A stretch of DNA of 64,000 nt. Origin: Caballeronia glebae (GTDB taxonomy: Bacteria > Pseudomonadota > Gammaproteobacteria > Burkholderiales > Burkholderiaceae). Shown here in pieces: positions 60,888-64,000 of this stretch. Every line of letters starts with the position of its first letter. Position 1 is the first letter of the stretch. The DNA is taken from the NCBI RefSeq assembly GCF_001545035.1, contig NZ_FCOJ02000007.1, forward strand, positions 1 through 64,000. The letters are read 5' to 3'. Made by a program: the position numbers and the translations under genes. The notes beneath the pieces were generated by a model. The model did no database searches and was not told where the DNA came from. It was given only the letters and a program-made list of their open reading frames with translations.

Positions 60888-62783
60888 ATGACCACTTTCT
60901 CCGCGACGCCCGGACCGGAGGCGCAACTCGCCGCGCCCGGCTTCGGCCATGAGACCGTGCTCGCGCGCGGCCTCGCGCGCCTCATGCACTGGATCGAATA
61001 CTTCTGCGCGGCCGTCCTCGCGGCCGATGTGATCGTGGTGTTCCTCTCCGTGATCTACCGCTATTTTCTGCACGATCCGTTCGACTGGGCCGAGGAAGTC
61101 GCAGGCGCGCTGATGATCGTGCTGGTGTTCTTCGGCGCGGCCACCGTGCTCGGACGCAGCCAGCACGTCGGCGTCGATTTGTTTCGCGGCATGTTGCCGA
61201 GGCGCTGGCAACCCGCGCTCGTGCATGTCGGGCATTGGGTGGTCGCGGGCGTCGCGGGCAATCTGTGCGTGTCGTCGTGTCTCCTGCTCGTCGATTCTTA
61301 TGGCCAGATGACGCCGAGCGGCCTGCCCGCCTGGATCAACGTGTATCCGCTCGTGATCGGCGGCATGTTCATGACGGTCTTCGCGCTCGCCAACGCGCTG
61401 AACGGCGCGCGCAAGACAGTGCTCGGCACCTTCGCCGGCTGCGTGCTGCTCGCGGCGGCCGTGTTCGCGTGGAACGCGTTCGTGCCGGCTCACGCGCTCA
61501 AGCCCGGCTTTCTGCTGATGGCCGGCTTCATCGGCGGACTCGTGCTCGGCGTGCCGATCGGCTTCGTGCTCGCGTTCTCGGCCCTGCTCTACTTCCTCGC
61601 CGAACCTACCCTGCCGATGCTCGTCTACTCGCAGCAAGTGATGGCCGGCACCGACCACTTCGTACTGCTCGCCATTCCGTTCTTCGTGCTGGCGGGCTTG
61701 CTGATGGAAACCAACGGCATGTCGTCGCGCCTGATCGAACTGCTGCTGCGCATCTTCGGCCGCGTGCGCGGCGGACTCGGCCTCATCACGATCATGGCGA
61801 CGGCGTTCTTCTCCGGCGTGTCCGGTTCCAAGCTCGCGGATATCGCGGCGGTCGGCGGCGTCGTCATGCCCGCCGTGCGCCAGAGCAAGGAAGATCCCAA
61901 CGAGGCGGCGGCGCTGCTCGCCTGCAGCGCCGTGATGGCGGAAACCATTCCGCCGTGCGTGAACATGATCATCATGGGCTTCGTCGCGAATATTTCGATT
62001 GCGGGGCTGTTTCTCGCGGGCGTCGTGCCGGCGGCGGTGCTGGCGGCGGCGCTCGCGATCGTCGCGGTGATTTTCGGCCGACGCATCAATCTTGCCGATG
62101 CGCTCACGAATCCGCGAGCATGGCTGCCGCTCGCCGGCGGCGCGCTGGTCGCGCTCGTCATGATCACGATGATCGGCAAAGGCGTGACCTCGGGCATCGC
62201 GACATCGACGGAAGTGTCGGCGTTCGCCGTGGTCTATGCGTTGATCGTCGGATGGCTCGCGTTTCGCGAACTCACGCCGAAGTCGGTCGCGCGCGTGTTC
62301 GTGCGTTCGGCGTCGATGGCAAGCAGCATTCTGTTCATCGTGGCGGCGGCCTCCAGCGTGTCGTTCGCGCTGACCATCGAGCAGATTCCCGCGCTCGTGT
62401 CCGATTCGATGATCGCCTTCGCGCATCAGTACGGCCCGACGATGTTCCTGCTGCTGTCCGTGCTCATCATGATCGTGTTCGGCGCGGTGCTGGAAGGCGC
62501 GCCCGCGCTCATCATCTTCGGGCCGCTGCTCACGCCGATCGCGACGCAGCTCGGCATCAACCCGCTGCACTTCGGCACGGTGATCGTCGTCGCGATGGGC
62601 CTGGGCCTCTTTGCGCCGCCGGTCGGACTCGGGCTCTTCGCGACCTGCGCCATCACCGGCACGGAAATGAAAGCCGTCGCGCGTCCTATGCTCAAATATC
62701 TGCTGGTGCTTTTTATCGCACTGGTGGCGCTGATTCTGGTGCCGTCGTTTTCGTTGTGGTTGCCGACCCGGCTCGGCCTGTAG
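60888..62783 (+). CDS. TRAP transporter fused permease DctQM
   Basis: 631 residues. Residues about 20-190 are the DctQ part (DPFDWAEEVAGALMIVLVFF, GRSQHVGVDLFRGML), joined through a linker helix to a DctM part (about 200-631) with IPFFVLAGLLMETNGMSSRL, FFSGVSGSKLADIAAVGGVV and GLFAPPVGLGLFATCAITGT. Fusion of Q and M is known in part of the TRAP family (e.g. SiaQM). ATG 60888 is the first plausible start after dctP (41 bases). LacI gene follows after 19 bases. Confidence 0.92.
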   Translation: MTTFSATPGPEAQLAAPGFGHETVLARGLARLMHWIEYFCAAVLAADVIVVFLSVIYRYFLHDPFDWAEEVAGALMIVLVFFGAATVLGRSQHVGVDLFRGMLPRRWQPALVHVGHWVVAGVAGNLCVSSCLLLVDSYGQMTPSGLPAWINVYPLVIGGMFMTVFALANALNGARKTVLGTFAGCVLLAAAVFAWNAFVPAHALKPGFLLMAGFIGGLVLGVPIGFVLAFSALLYFLAEPTLPMLVYSQQVMAGTDHFVLLAIPFFVLAGLLMETNGMSSRLIELLLRIFGRVRGGLGLITIMATAFFSGVSGSKLADIAAVGGVVMPAVRQSKEDPNEAAALLACSAVMAETIPPCVNMIIMGFVANISIAGLFLAGVVPAAVLAAALAIVAVIFGRRINLADALTNPRAWLPLAGGALVALVMITMIGKGVTSGIATSTEVSAFAVVYALIVGWLAFRELTPKSVARVFVRSASMASSILFIVAAASSVSFALTIEQIPALVSDSMIAFAHQYGPTMFLLLSVLIMIVFGAVLEGAPALIIFGPLLTPIATQLGINPLHFGTVIVVAMGLGLFAPPVGLGLFATCAITGTEMKAVARPMLKYLLVLFIALVALILVPSFSLWLPTRLGL

Positions 62784-62802
62784 CCCGCAGAAGTCAAACC
62801 TT

Positions 62803-63864
62803 ATGAGCACCATTCAAGATGTCGCCCGCGAGGCCGGTGTGTCCGTGAGCACGGTATCCAACGTGCTGAACGGCCGCACCGACCAGATGCGCCAGGAAAC
62901 GCTCGCGCGCGTGCAGGCGGCGATGAACGCGCTGCAATACCGGCCGAGCACGCTCGCGCGTCAGTTGAAGACGGGGCAGACGCCACTGATCGGACTGCTC
63001 GTGCCGTCGATCGCCAATCCGATGTACGGCTATATCGCGCGCGAAGTCGAAACCTGTGCGCAGGAGCGATACGGCTATCGCGTGATGATCGGCAACACGT
63101 ATCGCGATCCGGCGAAGGAGGCGTCGTTCTTCGAGGATCTGCTGTCGCAAGGCGTGCGGCGCGTGATCGTGATCTCGTCGCTCGCGAACGAACGGCATCT
63201 GGAAACCGCCGTCGAACGCGGCATGGTCGTCGTGAGCTACGACCGCCGCGCGACCGAAGGCGAAGCGACGCGCGTCGAGCACGTCACGCCGGACAACTTC
63301 GAAGCGGCGCGCATCGCGACGCGGCATCTGATCGCGCACGGCCACACGCGGCTCGCCTTCGCCACGCTGACCGGCGTGACGATGAGCCGGCGCGACAAGA
63401 TCGACGGCTTTCTTTCCGCCGCGAACGAGGCCGGTCTCGCGCAGACGGCGCGCGTGCTCGACAGCGGCACGGTGAACGAATACGGCGATTCGATGATCGC
63501 CGAAAACGGCCGCGCGCTCGCGCGTCTGCTCGCGAAGGACGACGCGCGCCCGACGGGCATCGTCGCCGTGAACGATCTGATGGCGCTCGGCCTGATGGCC
63601 GGGATGCGCGAGTGCGGGTTGCGCGTGCCGGAAGACGTGTCGATCGTCGGCATGGACGGGCATTTTCTTGCGGCGATCTCGAACCCCGCGCTCACGACCG
63701 TGCAGCTTCCCGTGCCCGCCATGGCCGCCGCGATGGTCGAGCGCGCGATGCGTCCGCACGACGAACCCATGCCTGCATCGGAGCAGGCGCTGTTCACGGA
63801 TATCACGCTGGTGGAGCGCGAGTCGGTCGCCGCGCCCGCGAAACAAATCAGGACGAGGACATGA
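62803..63864 (+). CDS. LacI-family transcriptional regulator
   Basis: 353 residues. N-terminal HTH and hinge: MSTIQDVAREAGVSVSTVSN, VLNGRTDQMRQETLARVQAA, LQYRPSTLARQLKTGQT. Sugar-binding-like core: LIGLLVPSIANPMYGYIARE, GIVAVNDLMALGLMAGMREC and VSIVGMDGHFLAAISNPALT. It probably controls its own operon through the double palindrome at 59709-59735. Its stop overlaps the next gene (ATGA). Confidence 0.93.
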   Translation: MSTIQDVAREAGVSVSTVSNVLNGRTDQMRQETLARVQAAMNALQYRPSTLARQLKTGQTPLIGLLVPSIANPMYGYIAREVETCAQERYGYRVMIGNTYRDPAKEASFFEDLLSQGVRRVIVISSLANERHLETAVERGMVVVSYDRRATEGEATRVEHVTPDNFEAARIATRHLIAHGHTRLAFATLTGVTMSRRDKIDGFLSAANEAGLAQTARVLDSGTVNEYGDSMIAENGRALARLLAKDDARPTGIVAVNDLMALGLMAGMRECGLRVPEDVSIVGMDGHFLAAISNPALTTVQLPVPAMAAAMVERAMRPHDEPMPASEQALFTDITLVERESVAAPAKQIRTRT

Positions 63865-64000
63865 ACAAGGTATTCGTGAGTCATCCCCGGCACATGCTGG
63901 ATCATTACTTCGGCGCACGCGCATCGGCTGCGCTCGCGGCGTTCGCGGACGTCGCATACAACGCCGAAGATCGCGAGCTGACGACAGCCGAACTCGCCGA
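63861..64000 (+). CDS. Probable D-isomer-specific 2-hydroxyacid dehydrogenase, N-terminus only
   Basis: 46 codons before the window end: MNKVFVSHPRHMLDHYFGAR, ASAALAAFADVAYNAEDREL. Sequence and context (after TRAP and LacI genes) suggest the N-terminal catalytic subdomain of a hydroxyacid dehydrogenase; the NAD motif lies outside. ATG overlaps the LacI stop. Confidence 0.5.
   Translation, partial: MNKVFVSHPRHMLDHYFGARASAALAAFADVAYNAEDRELTTAELA

Noticed and set aside
60819-62813. 664-codon minus-strand open frame
   Set aside because: Mirror frame of the TRAP QM gene; composition is dominated by Arg, His, Glu and Asp as expected for antisense of GC-rich membrane-protein DNA, and no binding site is present.
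1-64000. CRISPR arrays, tRNA or rRNA genes, prophage
   Set aside because: No regularly spaced identical repeats, no cloverleaf or rRNA-like segments and no phage structural genes were seen when reading both strands.

Overview
The window is GC-rich DNA in which nearly all of the sequence is protein-coding. Gene order and protein content (GlpV-type glycerol ABC system, two TRAP systems, a furan-degradation hmf cluster, many LysR/GntR/LacI/AraC regulators and ACS-type MFS carriers) point to a soil or plant-associated member of the Burkholderiaceae, probably Paraburkholderia or Caballeronia. No tRNA, rRNA, CRISPR array or phage module was seen. The region looks like accessory catabolic DNA from a large secondary replicon: it is a row of import-plus-catabolism cassettes, each with its own regulator.

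Layout. 1-2131: end of a glycerol ABC operon (DUF2160 membrane protein, GlpV). 2415-3318: ArsR-type regulator and AHSA1/SRPBCC protein, apparently leaderless with an operator across the start codon. 3426-11980: a divergent peptide/opine-like ABC cassette (fused ATPase, FAD amine oxidase, RidA, XRE-cupin regulator on the minus strand; binding protein and two permeases on the plus strand), flanked on both sides by copies of one intergenic repeat. 12383-22080: TRAP transporter (minus) divergent from a CoA-dependent beta-oxidation-like operon (MaoC, crotonase, acyl-CoA dehydrogenase, CaiB/BaiF, MaoC), then an AraC regulator and a GH88 unsaturated-uronyl hydrolase. 22259-23996: MFS exporter and a small disordered protein.

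24533-40994: complete furan (furfural/HMF/furoate) catabolic cluster, hmfFGABCDEH on the minus strand with an MFS carrier and an unexpected membrane fatty-acid-hydroxylase-family protein, bracketed by two closely related LysR regulators, one coupled to an aldehyde dehydrogenase. HmfH, HmfFG, HmfD, HmfABC and HmfE would take hydroxymethylfurfural to 2-oxoglutarate. The molybdenum subunit here carries a C-terminal CoxG-like domain.

41474-43864: PAS-GGDEF-EAL protein and a broken IS630 transposase. 43897-51030: GntR-controlled cassette with a COG4091 homoserine-dehydrogenase-like/SAF oxidoreductase, two ACS-family MFS carriers and two tandem COG3618 amidohydrolases/lactonases; three near-identical palindromes lie between regulator and operon. 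The substrate is unknown but probably a sugar acid or lactone.

51031-59806: a mixed, partly decayed stretch: fragments of DUF4148, carboxylesterase and dadA genes, a small protein with a double-glycine leader, a small one-helix membrane protein, two secreted alpha/beta hydrolases, a frameshifted CadD-family transporter, two tandem DUF1254/DUF1214 proteins and an IS110 fragment. 59807-64000: TRAP transporter with fused QM permease, a LacI regulator with two predicted operators, and the start of a probable 2-hydroxyacid dehydrogenase cut by the window end.

All functional statements come from reading translated sequence and recalled family features; no search was run.
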